64,000 nucleotides of DNA from Taeniopygia guttata (GCF_048771995.1 NC_133064.1:31909001-31973000); one strand, 5' to 3'. Counted from the first letter of the stretch, positions 34,628-48,197 are shown. The notes: generated from the sequence alone by a model not told the origin. Program-made: numbers and translations.

Positions 34628-36410
34628 CAGAAAATGGGAGATACTTCACAATAGCAGATTTTCCCCGGGCATCTGCTATTCATGACCAAGTTGAGAACCA
34701 CAAAAAACCAGTTTTTCCTCTTATAGAGAAGTCTCCATAACATTAACAAGAAAGATTTCTCTCTCTAAGTAAACTGAAAAAAGGACTATTTTAGAAGTCA
34801 TAAACTGACTGAAAATTTTGTTTCTTTACATTGTCAGTAGAAAAGAAAAGGTTGTGAGAAGAAGTGTTCTGAAAGATTTATCTTGATTCTTACTACTTTT
34901 TTATTTTAGTTACTGTTTATAAAATTTTATTTATACCCTTTTGTTGGGGAAGATGAAACAGGAAAGCCTTATAAATATGATTGCCTGGCAAAAGATTTTG
35001 AGAATATGGAAACTACAAGCGAGATTGAAATGAAAGCAAGCTTTGAGATACCAAGCCTTAGTTATTGATCAACTGGAAAACAATAGTATGGCCAGCTGAA
35101 GGTAATCCCCTTTTGATTAAACAATACCCTCTGCTTGCAGACAGGTCCAAGGGTCAGAGCAGACCCAAGTAGCTTGGCAGAAGGGGTCCAAAGAGTAGTT
35201 TTTAGGGTTTAAAATGTAACACAGTATGGGAATGTAATGATTCTTATAGGCTGTATGTAAATGTTATAGGATTTGTATCTTGTACTTGTATTCAGCACAG
35301 AAGATTTATTGTATTGTAACGGGAACTTCTCTCTCTTGCCTCCCTTGCCCCTCTCTTGCCCTCTTGCTCTGTTGGGTCTCTCTTTCAGGCTCCTCTTTCA
35401 GGCCTTCTCAGAGCTGCGGCTGGCAGCTCCAAACAGGGCCCCTGCACCCACACCCTTTGCAATAAACCGCAAGTTCCAAAACCTGGCTTCAGAGATCTCT
35501 CGTCTCCGTCCGTCCCGACTGTCACTCCTACACCCTTTTAAAGTTTTAAACCTACTTTACCTTTCTCCTAATCCTATCTCACAGCAGGAAGTACATTAGT
35601 TGTGAGAACCCCGGGATTGATTCAGGGGTCTCGTGTGGTGGTAAAGTCTCTCCTCCAACCTGTGCTTCCAAAGAAAAACTCCGCAGCCTCTTGTTGTTCG
35701 GTCCCAAGGCAGTTTATGGCTAGCTATCTAAAAGATTGTCTTCGCCCGCTGCGGCTGCTTTGGTCAGCGGCCCAGGCAGAGACACACACACTCCTGACAC
35801 CCTCACTGTCCGGTGTCTTCGTCGTCTCTCTCCCCGCCCAGGGCTGCTGCTATCTTTTATATGATATATTACGTATTATATGTTTACAGATTTTCCCCAG
35901 TGCCTACTATCTATGTTACAACGTGCTTTTCTACTCTAAACCAATCTGTGAGTGCCAACATCACCAAGAACATGGAGGCAAAGAAGAAGAAGGAGGAAGA
36001 ACAGGATCAGGCCCAATTTCCTCCATCTTAGAACTCCTGATCCGCTTGTACAAAGTAAAACCCCCCTGTACAGGTGTTAAAACCCCCCTGTACAATACAA
36101 AAAAAATTTCCCCTCTAATTTGTAACTACTTTTACTATACCATCTAACCCTCTGTGACCGCTTGTTCCACCTTCAAAGTTGGTAACTCATTCCATGGCTC
36201 AAACTCAAAATCACAGCTGTTTTCAGCTGCTTGCCAGGGTCTAAAATGCTTCTGACCAAGGCCTGGAACCTCTGAAAATGTCTGAGGGACATTTTGAGTT
36301 CCGACAATTAGTGATTAACCAACACCAAAACCCACCACACTCTTTAGTGCATTATCCGAGAAATCTTAAACTTAAATAAAATCTTAAATTAACAAACCAA
36401 AACCACTACA
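34628..36410 (-). mobile_element. Repeat X head (right-arm copy), truncated
   Basis: Mirror of 22889-24671. Read on the minus strand it starts TGTAGTGG at 36410, contains solo LTR-b, and ends abruptly at the palindrome's inner edge. Confidence 0.75.
35601..36306 (-). mobile_element. Solo LTR (LTR-b family) in right arm
   Basis: Mirror of 22993-23698, with the same 6-bp duplication (ATTAGT at 35595-35600 and 36307-36312 on this strand) and the same CATAAA change. The insertion therefore predates the palindrome. Confidence 0.92.
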
Positions 36411-37573
36411 CAAAATTAGTGTTTCTGCACAGTTTTGAACTGAAACTATCACAATTGGCTAAATATTTTTTCACTTTCACTTAAAGACACAGTACCCATT
36501 TATTTTATCACACATGCTCTATAGGGAAGGAGCTTATGTGAGTAAGTGGCTTCTATAGATGTGAATTTTGCTATGCTGGTTATCTGACTAAAGTTAGCAC
36601 AAAAGTTCAAGCCAAAGACTTGTTTGGTCTTATCAATAGTTTGTTCCTGCATTATCTCCTTGTTTGGTAAATTTATGGTCCCATCCTCCTCTGCTGCTCA
36701 CTTATTGAGTAGATGTATGGTGTTATATTGTTCTCACCTCTCAATGGGGCCTTGTGGTGTCATTCTCATTACTTGTGTTTGTCAATAGTTGAGTAAAAAT
36801 TTGAATAAGCTAAAACTAAATGAAAACTATTCAAGACCTTGAACCAAGTCTTGCAATGGTCTTATTCTAATTTTATCTAGCTTTTATGGGGTGATAATGC
36901 TAACTGTTTAAAGGTCTGTTCTTAAACTTATTTAACTTCTTGATACAGGAGTCTCTAAAATGAAAGTATGAAACTAACAGTAGTAGCTCCCTGTACAAAA
37001 TTTACCCATGTCAATGTGATTGTTTATATTTGCTTCCATTATTTACAGTTGGTCAATAACATATAAACAATCTAGACAACTACATGTCTAGCATAGGGAC
37101 CTTCTGTATTGTAACAAATTCAATAAAATACATTATCATGATATAACTACTGAGTAAATTCATAATAAAATGTATAGTAGAAATTAGTTGCTGCATATTT
37201 GGCTGAAAGTCTGCTTAAATAAGGACTTTGATTTCTGCCTCCAGAAAGAGAAGACCATGGAATAGATGTTGGCAGCACAGTAAGTGTGTAGAGACCGAGC
37301 TGATTAGAAAAGAGATCAGTTCCTGTTGGCTATAAGACATGAGTAAACCAGTGACTGGGAAGGCAGGGTGTAGTTTTTGTTTTGTCTTCATTCAAATAGC
37401 CCTCCCCACTCCCATTCTGTCATGGGGTACTTGTGTTGGAGCATGCTGCTGTCAAGGGGGAACTTGAACAAAACATCTGACTATTGACCCAGGCCTGAGT
37501 CTGAGCTTAATTACTACTTCTATATACAAACAAGATGAGTAGAGTAAGTACTAGCATCTTAAATGAAAAGAAT
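36411..37573. other. TNPO1 last intron, unique-looking DNA
   Basis: AT-rich, mirrored in the left arm. No exon or repeat recognised. Confidence 0.7.
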
Positions 37574-37875
37574 GTTATAATAGAATCAGAATTACTTGTG
37601 TTAGAAGGGACCTTAAAGATCATCTAGTTCCAACCCCCCACCATGGGCAGGAACACCTTCCACTATCCCAGGTTGCTCCAAGCCCCATCCCACCTGGCCT
37701 TGAACCCTTCCAGGGATAGGGCATCCACATCTCTGCGCAAACCTTTTCCAGTGGCACACTACCCTCTGAGTAATTAATTTCTTCTTAACTTCTAATCTAA
37801 ATCTCTCTTCTTTTAGTTTAAAACCATTCCTTCTTGTCTTTTCACTATCTGCCTATGTAAAAAGTTGTGCTCTCT
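37574..37875 (-). mobile_element. CR1 3' fragment (right arm)
   Basis: Minus-oriented CR1 tail, with its 3' end at about 37574 (ATAGAATCAGAATTACT on the plus strand), followed by the reverse complement of the conserved CR1 3' block. 5' truncated. Confidence 0.85.
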
Positions 37876-38125
37876 CTTTATATTATATATATTTATGTCA
37901 TATCACTCTTCTTATATCCAGCATCACTTAAAGTAAGGCAATCAGTAATCTAGGACTTTCTTAACCAGCCCAGTCTCAAAAGGAATAGTGTGCATAATAG
38001 GATTGTCCTTAGTAAGGATTGTTCAGTATGTGCTACTTTAGAGACAGATGACAAGATCAGCATACAGAATATGGGAAGGCAAAATTTAGGAGCAGCTCTT
38101 TGTTGCTGGTAGAACTCATTATTAA

Positions 38126-38925
38126 ATGAGAGGGCTGGGCAATCACCAACTGTATGAAGTTCAACAAAGAAAAGTGCCACATTCTGCACCTGTGATGGAG
38201 CAACCCTACATGTACAGACAAACAGGAGAAGAAGAGGCTGAAGAGCAGTGCCGCAGAAAGGGACCTGGGGGTCCTGGTCGATGGGTAGTTGAATATGAGT
38301 CAGCAGTGCCCTGGCAGCCAGGAGGGCCAACCGTATCCTGGGATGCATGAGGCACAGCATTGCCAGCCAGGCAAGGGAGGGGATTGTTCCACTCTGCTCT
38401 GCACTGGTGCAGCCTCACCTCTAGTCCTGTGTGCAGTTTTGGGCACCACAATATAAGAAAGATATAAAGCTATTAGAGAGAGTCCAAAGGATGGCAGCAA
38501 AGATGGTAAAGGGCCTAGAGGGGAAGTCATACGAGGAGTGGCTGAGGTAACCTGGCTTGTTCAGCCTGGACGAGACTGAGGGTAGACTTCATTGCAGTCT
38601 ACAGCTTCCTCATGAGGGGAAGCGGAGGGGCAGGCACTGCCTCTTCTCTCTAGTGACCGGTGACGGAACCCAAGGGAATGGCATGAAGCTGTGTCAGGGG
38701 AGGTTTAGGTTGGATATTTGGGAAAGGTTCTTCACCCAGAGGGTGGTTGGGCTCCCCAGGGAAGTGGTCACAGCACCAAGCCTGACAGAGTTCAAGAAGT
38801 GTTTGGACAATGTTCTCAGGCACATGGTATGATTCTTGGGGTGTCCTGTGCAGGGCCAGGACATGGACTTGATCCTGATGGGTCCCTTCCAACTCAGGAT
38901 ATTCTATTGTTCTATGATTAACATA
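38126..38925 (+). mobile_element. CR1 fragment (right arm)
   Basis: Plus-oriented CR1 3' part, about 800 bp, with the typical words GGGCTGGGCAATCACC and TTCAGCCTGGACGAGA, ending GGTCCCTTCCAACTCAGG and TTCTATGATTA. It inserted in the TNPO1 last intron, antisense to the gene. Short open frames here are remnants or chance. Confidence 0.9.
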
Positions 38926-39309
38926 ACATTCTTTATTCAATGCCAAGGTAATATAGTATGTGGTTATGAATGCATTTAACTTCTCATTGCTAGTGTCTTA
39001 ACAAAGTTGCTTTCCTATCCTAGGTCAATATCCCTGCCTTCAACTACAACAGCCATCTACTAATTCATAAGTCATAAGGGAGCCTGCTACTTTAGCATGA
39101 TGGCTTGAGGATTATAATAATAATTTTGCTTATTAAACAGGCACTTTGTTACACCTGCATTTCCAACCTTATCTTGTGTATGGAAAGGTAGCTGTTCCAA
39201 CATATCAGTAAAATTGTATTCTAGTGAATTAGTTATGCTTCATATAATATAAACAGGGAGGAAGACTTGTTATACAGCTCTGTTAAGCAAGGAAGATTTG
39301 TGTACTTAC

Positions 39310-39452
39310 CTCTAATTGTGGGACTGCAGCCACAATGCATAAGGCTAAACTCCATAGTAAGCTGCAAGGCGCTCTTTTAAGGGAAGAGGAAACTGGTCAG
39401 AGAAACGCCTCCAATTCTCATCCCCGACTTGATTTTTAAATCCATGAAGAAT
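39310..39452 (-). CDS. TNPO1: TNPO1 terminal coding exon, in place (coding 39345-39452)
   Basis: The acceptor TTTGTAG precedes [14 protein letters not shown], and the exon ends the protein at YYGV with stop TAG at 39347-39345. The exon continues 35 bases to the donor GTAAGT (39309-39304), so the 3'UTR is split by an intron. Mammalian TNPO1 ends AAFYGV as I recall; here it is AAYYGV. It forms the last HEAT helix. A perfect inverted copy lies at 19847-19989. Confidence 0.97.
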
Positions 39453-39604
39453 CTACAAATGAGAGGGGGGAGGGAAATAAAAATAATCATTAAACAGTAG
39501 ATACACGATCATTATTTACTAGCAGCATATGCAGTAAGCAATAAACTGCTGGATTCTGCATATGTCCATTTGAATTTCTCAGTTTAATATTCAAATGTTA
39601 CTAA

Positions 39605-42600
39605 GAGAAAAAGGAAGTCCATGAAACTTCCTAGCCTGGTTCGGTCTTTGGACTACTATTCATTGCTTATCTTCCATGTGAGTGGCAATGAAGTCACAAA
39701 GCATAATTCAAGGGTGATCAAAAGAGACTTTAAGCCCTTGGGATGGTTAGTGAGGGAAGTAGGAGCACAGGTTATTTTTTCCTCTGTTCTTCTAGGTGCA
39801 GGCTTGCTGGATTCCAATGAGATTAATCTTTCTCAAAGGAGGAAGAGGATCTTGGGTCAAGAGCTAGCGGAGCTTATTGACAGGGCTTTAAACTAGATTG
39901 ATGGGGAAGGGGAACATCATCAGGTTTAACAGTGATAAGGTGTGGGATGGCATGCCATCTCACTCATAGTAGATGGATGCTGGAGCCAGCAGGAGATGCC
40001 TGGAGCCTGAAGAAGGATCAAAGGTCAGCAGGAGAGAACCTGAAGGGCAGCACAAAGGAATTCCATCCACCCAAGACAGAAAGCTTCATCTGGGGCCCAA
40101 CATAAATGCCTCTATGCCAATGCACGCAGCATAGGGAACAAACAGGAGGAGAAAGACTATAATCTTATTGGCATCACAGAGACATGGTGGGATGATTCCT
40201 ATGACTGGAGTGCTGGAATGGAAGGATACAGGCTCTTTAGGAAGGATAGCCCAGGGGAGATGAGGAGGGTGTGTTGCCCTCTATGTCAGTGACCATCTAG
40301 AGTACATGGAGCTCTGCTTGGGGATGGATGAGGAGTTGACTGAGAGCTTGTGAGTCAGGATTAAAGGGAGGGCAAGGACAGGTGACATTATAGTGGGGGT
40401 CTGCTAAAGGCCACTCAACCAGGAAGACTGAGCTGATGAGAGTTCTGCAGATAGATAGGAGTGGTCTCACATTCACAAGCCCTGGTCCTCATGGGGGACT
40501 TCAACCACCCTGACATCTGTTGGAGGGATGATACAGCAGGGCACAGGCAATCCATAAGGTTCCTGGAATGTGCTGATGACAACTTCCTTCTCCAAGTGAA
40601 AGAGGAGTCCATGAGTAGAGGTGCTATGCTGGACCTTGTTCTCACCAACAAGGAGGGGGCGGTGGGGAATGTGAAGCTCAAGGGCAGCCTTGGCTGCAGT
40701 GACCATGGAATGGTGGAGTTCAAGACCCTTGAGGCAGCAAGGAGGGTGCACAACAAGCTCACTGTCCTGGATTTCAGGAGAGCTGACTTTGGCCTCTTCA
40801 GGGATCTGCTTGATAGAGTGCTGTGGGATAGAGCCCTGGAGGGAAGAAGGGCCCAAGAGAGCTGGATGATATTTAAGGATTGTCTCCTCCAGACTCAAGA
40901 GCAATGTATTCCAACAGAGGAAATCAGGGAAGAACACATGTGTGGATGAACAAGGAGCTCCTGGACAAACTTAAACACAAACAGGTAGCTTACAGAGGGT
41001 GGAAGCAGGGAAAGGTAGCCTGGGAGGAATACAGAGAGATTGTCCAAACAGTCAGGGATCAGGTTAGGATAGCTAAAGCCCTGATAGAATTAAACCTGGC
41101 CAAGGACATCAAGAGTAACAAAAAAGCTTCTTTAGGTACATCAGAGATAAAGGAAAAACTGGGGGAAATGTGGGTCCTCTCAGGAAGGATATGGGAGACT
41201 TGGTTACCCAGGACATGGAGAAGGCTGAGGTACTCGGCAACATTTTTGCCTCAGTCTTCATCAACAAGTGTTCCAGATACACTGTTCAAGTTGCAGAAGA
41301 TGAAAGCAGGGACTTGAGACCAGGTTTGAAACCATTTAGGGTACCTGAAGGTGCACAAGTCCATGGGACCTGACAAGATACATCCACTGGTCCTGAGGGA
41401 ACTGGCCAAGGATATCCATCATATTAAAGATATTTAAGAAGTCATGGCAGTCCAGTGAAGTTTCCCCTGACTGGAAAAGGGGACACATAAACCTCATTTT
41501 TAAAAAGGGACATAAGAAACTCCCAGGGAACTACAGGTCAGTCAGCCTCACCTCAGTGCCAGGCAGGGTCATGGAGCAGATCCTCCTGGAAGCTACGCTA
41601 AGGCACATGAAAAACAAGGTGGTGATTGCTGACAGCCACCATGGCTTCACCAAAGGCAAAACAAGCCTAAAAAACTTGGTGGCCTTATATGATGAGGTTA
41701 CAGTAGTGGTAGATGAGGGAAGAGCAACTGACATCATCTACCTGGACTTGTGCAAAGCATTTGACCCTATCCCGCATGACATCTTGGGCTCTAAACTGAA
41801 GAGATGTGGATTTGATGGGTGGACCACTCAGTGGATAAGGAATTGACTGGATGGTCACACTCAAAGTGTGGTCAACAGCTCAATGTCCAAGTGGAGACCA
41901 GTGACAAGTGGTATCCTCAGGAGTCAGTGTTGGGACCAGCACTGTTTAACATCTGTGTCAGTGACATGGACAGTGGAATTGAGTGCACCCTCAGCAAGTT
42001 TGCCAATGACACCGAGCTGTGTGGTGGGGTAGATACACTGGAGGGAAGGGATGGCATCGAGAGGGACCTAGAGAGGCTTGAGAGGTAGGTCTGTGTGAAC
42101 CTCATGAAATTCAACAAGTCCAAGTCCCATTGCCCATGGGAATCACATGAGGTTTAATAAAAACAAGTGCTGGTGCTGCACCTGGATCAGGTCAACCCCT
42201 GGTATACAACAGGCTGGGGGGTGAACAGATTGAGAGCAGCCCTGCTAATAACAACTTGGGGGTGCTGTTGGATGAGAGGCTGGACATGAGCTGGCAATGT
42301 GTGCTTGCAGCACAGAAAGCCAATTGTATTCTGGGTTACATCAAGAGGTGTGACCAGCAGGTTATGGGAAGGGATTCTGCCTCTCTGCTCTGGTGAGACC
42401 CCACCTGGAGTACTGCATCCAACTCTGGAGTCCTCAGCACAGGAAGGACATGGACCTGTTGGAGCAAGTCCAGAGGAGGCCATGAAGATGATTAGAGGGA
42501 TGGAGCACCTCTCCTACAAAGATGTGCTGAGAGAGATGGGGTTGTTCAGCTTGAAAAAGAGAAGGCTTTGGGGTGACCTAATTGCAGCCTTCTGGTACCT

Positions 42601-43275
42601 GAAGAAAAATGGAGAGGAACTTTATACAAGTTGTGTTTGTGGACAAAAAGCTTGACATGACTCAGCAATATGCACTTGCAGCCCAGATACCAACTGTATC
42701 CTGGGCTGCATCCAAAGTAGCATGGCCAGCAGATGGAGAGAGGGGATTCTCCCCTTGTACTCCGCTCTCCTGAGACCCCACCTGAGTATTGCATGCAGCT
42801 CTGGGGTCCTCAACACAAAAAAGATGTCTACCTGTTGGAGTGAGTCCAGAGGAAGCTACTAAGCTGATCAGAGGGCTGGAGCCCCTCTTCTATGAAGACA
42901 GGCTGAGAGAGTTTGGGTTGTTCAGCCTGGAGAAGTGAAGGCTTCAAGGAGACCTTAGAGCACCTTCCAGTACCTAAAGGGGGCTTATAAGAGCTGGAGA
43001 GGGACTTTTCACAAGGGCATGGAGTGATAGAACAAGGGGGAATGACTTCAAATTGAAAGAGGGCAGGTTTAGATTAGATGCTGTGAAGGTGGTGAGACAC
43101 TGGAACAGGTTGCCCAGAGAGGCTAACTCCCTATCCCTGGAAGTGTTCAAGGCTAGGTTGAATGGAGCATTGAGCAACCTGGTCTAGTGAAAGGTGTTTC
43201 TGGCCATGGTGGTGGGTTGGAACTAGATGATCTTAAAGGTCCCTTCTAACCCAAACCTTTTTATGATTCTATTAT
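39605..43275 (+). mobile_element. CR1 LINE, long but defective
   Basis: About 3.7 kb in plus orientation, antisense to TNPO1. It shows an ORF1 end with an internal deletion (39621-39896), an endonuclease-like region (40461-40949, with a GDFNHPDICW motif), a linker, the RT (about 41500-42090) and the 3' end with the usual CR1 tail near 43275. Frames are broken at several points. In the RT, the block YLDLCKAFD (about 41740) is kept, but the catalytic FADD box reads FAND (near 41998-42009). The right palindrome arm ends inside it at 41559. Confidence 0.93.
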
Positions 43276-45867
43276 GCTAATGTCTTTCTTAAAGGAAAAA
43301 AACCCAACATTTCAGTTAAGGGTGACATATACAATATCACTACGATTAGCATAAAGTATATAAATATATATTCTATATAAATATAAATATAACTAAATAT
43401 AAATATAAATGTGTGTGCAGTTTTAATGACTATGGTGACAACCTAGAGTTAGGCTAAATATTTTGTCAATTGACACAGTTTATATGTTAAGATTACTGAG
43501 TTCACATTCATGTTTTTAAACCTGTAATATGTTCTGGGAGGAAAGCTGAGCCAGAACCACTGCCAGCATTTGACAGAATGAATGCCTGTCAATTTCTTGC
43601 AAAAAACCAAAAGTATCCTGTGAGAGCTGTGTTTTTTCCATGGAACTTGTAGAAAACTGTTACTAAAAAGGAAGCTATTAAAATCTTTTGTGTTTTGAAA
43701 GAACAGGGATCCACAACATAAGAGGGGAAAAAAAATCAAATCTATAGGTTTCAGTCTGGACCCTCCAATGTAATAAATTAACTGAAAGCTACAAAAATTG
43801 AATGACACTGTCAGAAAGGTCTTAGTATTTTAGCTCCTCTTAATAGAAAATAATGCAGTCTCTAAAGTTTTGGGTTGTTTTTCTTTTTTAAACTCAAGGG
43901 TAGATAATTGTGGAACAGTCTATCATGAAAACATCCTCACAAAAAAGGCAATGTCAAAGTTAAAGCTCATGATACTGAGTTCACCCTCAACACAACTTTC
44001 TCACACAGAGCTGTTTTTAAACAGCATGTAGCAATAATATTATAGTGTCACAAATTAATTTACTGCTTTTCTCCCTGAAAGAGACCTTCCACAGACAGAT
44101 TCACCTCTCTTTCCTGACCCAAAAAGTCTGATTTGCCAGCTGCCAAGAAACTACCAAAAAAATCTAAATGTTCAGGTACAACAAAAGGAACACTTTAAAA
44201 AATTATCTTACAGGACAATTTTAGCAATTGAGCTTCAGTTACAGTATTCAGATATCTTGCTTTTATAAAATGTGATACAATTAGGGTATATATCAGATCT
44301 CAACACTGGGAGCTCATGCACCTTTGCTCTTGGAAGGAGTATTTTATCTCTTAGCTCTAGTGCTCCAAAACCAACAAACCAATCAACCCACCCCCCCCCC
44401 CAAAACCCAAACACTATGCACTATCAAGAGAAAGACCTTGGGGGACTACAAATTCTTTTTCTCATTATTTCTAAAAGGCATAATTATAGTTGGAAAATAT
44501 GTAACTGCACTACAATAATCATGTATTCAACTAACATAAAAACTCATTCCAATGAGGAAGTAATCTAAAAAATTTGTATGCCATCACTCGAAGAAAGCTT
44601 TGTCTCTGTCCTTGCTTGGCAAAAACCACAAAAAATGCACTTTAAAAAGCAAGGATGTCCTTATGCCAAGTGACCAAGAAACACTGTCTACTTTGAATGC
44701 ATTAGATCCCACATGGATATCCTGGAAAGAATCTCAAAAAGTGGAGCATAGCTTATTGAAGTAAGCATTGAATGCTAAAGGACCAGGACAGAAACATGTA
44801 CTGAAACTGCTTTGGACAACCATCACAGACAGCATCCTGGACTTTCTTTTAAGCTTGTATTTCTCATTTCCTTATGCTGATGCTAGAATACACACAGCCA
44901 TGCATTTCCTGACTCTGATATTCCTTTGAAGCTTCTCAGATATTTGGTCTCCTAACTAGGACAGTGAGAATTTTTGTCTTTGATACTCAAGACATGATTC
45001 CAATGTTCTAGTCCGTTCTGGTGCACACACTTGGCATTACTTGAAGAGGAAGTGCCAGTATTGGCCCACAATCCAAGTATGTACTTAGAAATATGTTCCA
45101 TTTTATCTTTAAGAGGACCATTAACTTTTGACATACATCTTTCCTAAAACTAGAGATTTCACTTTACAACATACGAGAAAAACCACACAACTGAACAAGA
45201 ACAGCATCCGTGCATGAAACTGAAATAAGTTTATTTTGTTCTGGTTTTTAACTGAAGACACTAGTTCATAAACACAATACATTACTTTGCGTCTCTGTGT
45301 GTGTTTTGTTTATTTCACACAAGGCAAACAGTCCTTTTGATTAAATTCTGTTGACACTGTCTAGGGATGCATTCTTGGCTATCTCTCTGCATAAGTCTCT
45401 TGAAGACTTGCTTATCCAACAGGAATTCTGAGGAGGGTTAAGCAGTCCCAAAAACTTATTTTCAGCTGGAGCAAGATAAACAGATCAGAATACTACCAGA
45501 AGATTTTCCATTTTCAATTTTCTAGATATTTAAAAAAAAAAAAACCATTCTTCTTGGGGGGGATGAGTCTTAAACCACACAGATATCATTTTCTAGAAAA
45601 GCAAAAAAAAAAGGGGGAAAAAAAGTTTTCTATGTGGTATAAAACCCCCTGTTCTTCCAAATTTAGCCAAAACATAGTAGGCTGGGCATTATAAAAACAT
45701 AGGTTAAAAAAACCCCAGATTTTTATGATGTTTTGTTTGAAAGTTTATGACTTTGCAAGAAAGCCTTCATGACCATGAATACAATAAGTGTTAATAATGG
45801 AAATAAAAAACAAGAAAAAAAAAAGGACTCAAAAATAACCACAGTTTAAATATACTAGAAACATTAC
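43276..45867. other. TNPO1 intron without recognised features
   Basis: About 2.6 kb of AT-rich intron between the CR1 and the next exon, with ATAAAT-type low-complexity sequence near 43360-43410 and a C run near 44391. The 98-119-codon frames lack motifs. Confidence 0.6.
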
Positions 45868-45942
45868 CTTACAGAACATGTCTCGGAGATCATCTTTTGG
45901 GTTAATCCACGATGCAACAGCATCACAAAAAAAAATAAAGTC
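45868..45942 (-). CDS. TNPO1: TNPO1 coding exon, penultimate
   Basis: 25 codons ([15 protein letters not shown] to DMFCK) between acceptor CTTATAG and donor GTAATG, phase 0 at both ends. It contains nine consecutive T in the sense strand (the IFF codons), a slippage-prone run that is still in frame here. Part of the last HEAT repeats. Confidence 0.96.
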
Positions 45943-47368
45943 CTATAAGATTAAACAATCACATGGGTTAGGAACCTCACATTTATAGGTCTGAAAACAA
46001 TGTCCAATGTTTGTTCTATGAACTATGCAGGGTATCTAATCCTAACTCACAACTTTTAGTTTTATGCCTTTATTTTCTAGTTAATTCAGACAAAAATGGT
46101 AAGCTATTGTATGTTTAAGTATATGGAAATAGAAATAGCTGAGTGTAGGAATACCTTTGTTTAATAGGATTTTTTATTAAATTGAACCACAGTTAAAAAC
46201 ACCCCAAAACAACAAACAAACACCTCTTCCCCTCCCACACTACACTTGCCTAACTAATCCTTTTAGTACACATTACAAGTTTGAGAACCAACCATTTTAG
46301 TAACAATCAACAAACTCAGGATCACACTTGCAACTTACTCTCATGTATTTTCAGTCGGGAAAAAAGCTGTTGTATTTTTTTAAGCAGAGCCAGAAGTTGT
46401 TTCTGGGAAACCCAGAATGTGTACATGTTCAAAACTAAAGTCCCCCTAAAATCACTATTTTGCATTACCTCCTACTATACCATTAAAACATCAGTCTTAA
46501 TTATTAAGGTGATAGTGCATGTTTTTGGATAGGAACTGAGGATAACAACTACATTGGAGGAGAGCTTGGATAATGAAGAGTCTCCTTAATTGCTCACTCC
46601 ATTTAAGATGTGTGAAAGAACAGACAGCAGAAGAGGAAAATGCTAAGTACAAGATAGGGGATACGTGAAATGAACTGAAAAATTCAAAACAAGATAAAGG
46701 TTCAATTGTTGTATTTCAGGAAGAAGGATTCCAGGCAAAGGAGAGGGAAATTCACCTTTATTTTCCTCTTAGAAAATATTGCCTTCATACAGCTTTACCT
46801 TGGAGCTGCACAGACTAAAGAGCAAATAATAATCTATTCTTGAGATGTACAATTTATTTTAAAGGGATGCATCTTCCTTGTCATGTTGACTCTTTAAGCA
46901 ATATATCCTAAGCTGAAAGAGAATCTTCCCTGACCAAGTTTTAAGAATGAAGGGGTGGTTATTGTTGTTGTTCTCTTTCTTTTATTAAAAGCCTAGATTG
47001 TATCTGAAAAATAGGTTTCAATATGTCAGCTTTTGCCTTGTATTTTCATACATATCATCAACATAAAAAAGACTGATAGAAGTATCAAAATACAGTTAAT
47101 CAAAGTTCATTATTGACATATTCCTTGTAAGTAATAGACAAAAAATTAATTTAACAATGCTATCTTAGTTCCATAAGTGATAATTACTGAAGCAGAAATC
47201 CTGAAGTATCATGATATGTATAATTTGAAATAGAAACATTTTGGTCTCCTTGAGACCTAAAAAGAAGTTACAGCACATACTATTGGGAATCGACATCAAG
47301 CTAAATATTTTTCATACTCCGTATACAGCTTTCATTAAATTTCCCATGAGCAAAGAAAAAAGAAGTTA

Positions 47369-47515
<147 letters not shown>

Positions 47516-48197
47516 CTAATTCTATTACTTTTTGATTCAATCAAGTCAGGACTAGATGACAGCATTTGATGGAATAAGTCACACTGATAAGATTATCTGA
47601 AACACTATTTTGAACACTTAGAAGGATACTTGTTGCACACAATATTTACTAGTATATTCCCATTAGGTATCATCTACAGAATCTTGCTTTCCTGTTGCAC
47701 TATATGCACTATATAGTTAGAAAGTGTGACCTGTATTCCATTAAATACAAAAGAAACACATATAAAATAATTATAGAAATGATCATTATTAGAAATGGAA
47801 CATATAATACTATTGCAATATGAATTACGTCAGATATCACTTAAAGAACAATTATTTAACCTTTATAGCAGCAAGCAAGCTATTTTATACATAACAAGTA
47901 TAGAAATAGATTCCTTACAACAATTCAAGCCTCAGTAAGTAATGCACAGTTTAAATTTTAGTGTATTTGCATGCATTGTATTATCATTCTCATGGATTTT
48001 AAAATGCTCTTTCATAGTCAAGCTATAACACGCAAGCATGTGACAATCTTATCCCATGCATAAATTAGTCGTTAGCCACAACATAAAGAATACATGACAG
48101 TGCTACTAAAAACTCACAAACCTGATAGGACAAGATTAGTCACATGGTTGGCAATGATTAAGGATTGAGATTTTGTAACCAACTGAAAATATATCTA

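Larger units (their letters stand above)
34628..41559 (-). repeat. Palindrome, right arm (6,932 bp)
   Basis: The reverse complement of 17740-24671. Its outer edge is not a break: the CR1 runs on undisturbed to 43275, and the TNPO1 exon inside is in the proper order and strand. This arm therefore holds the original outer sequence. Its inner edge is abnormal: repeat X is cut at 34628 and joined to the diverged copy Y, sharing the bases CTG/CAG at the junction. Confidence 0.95.
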
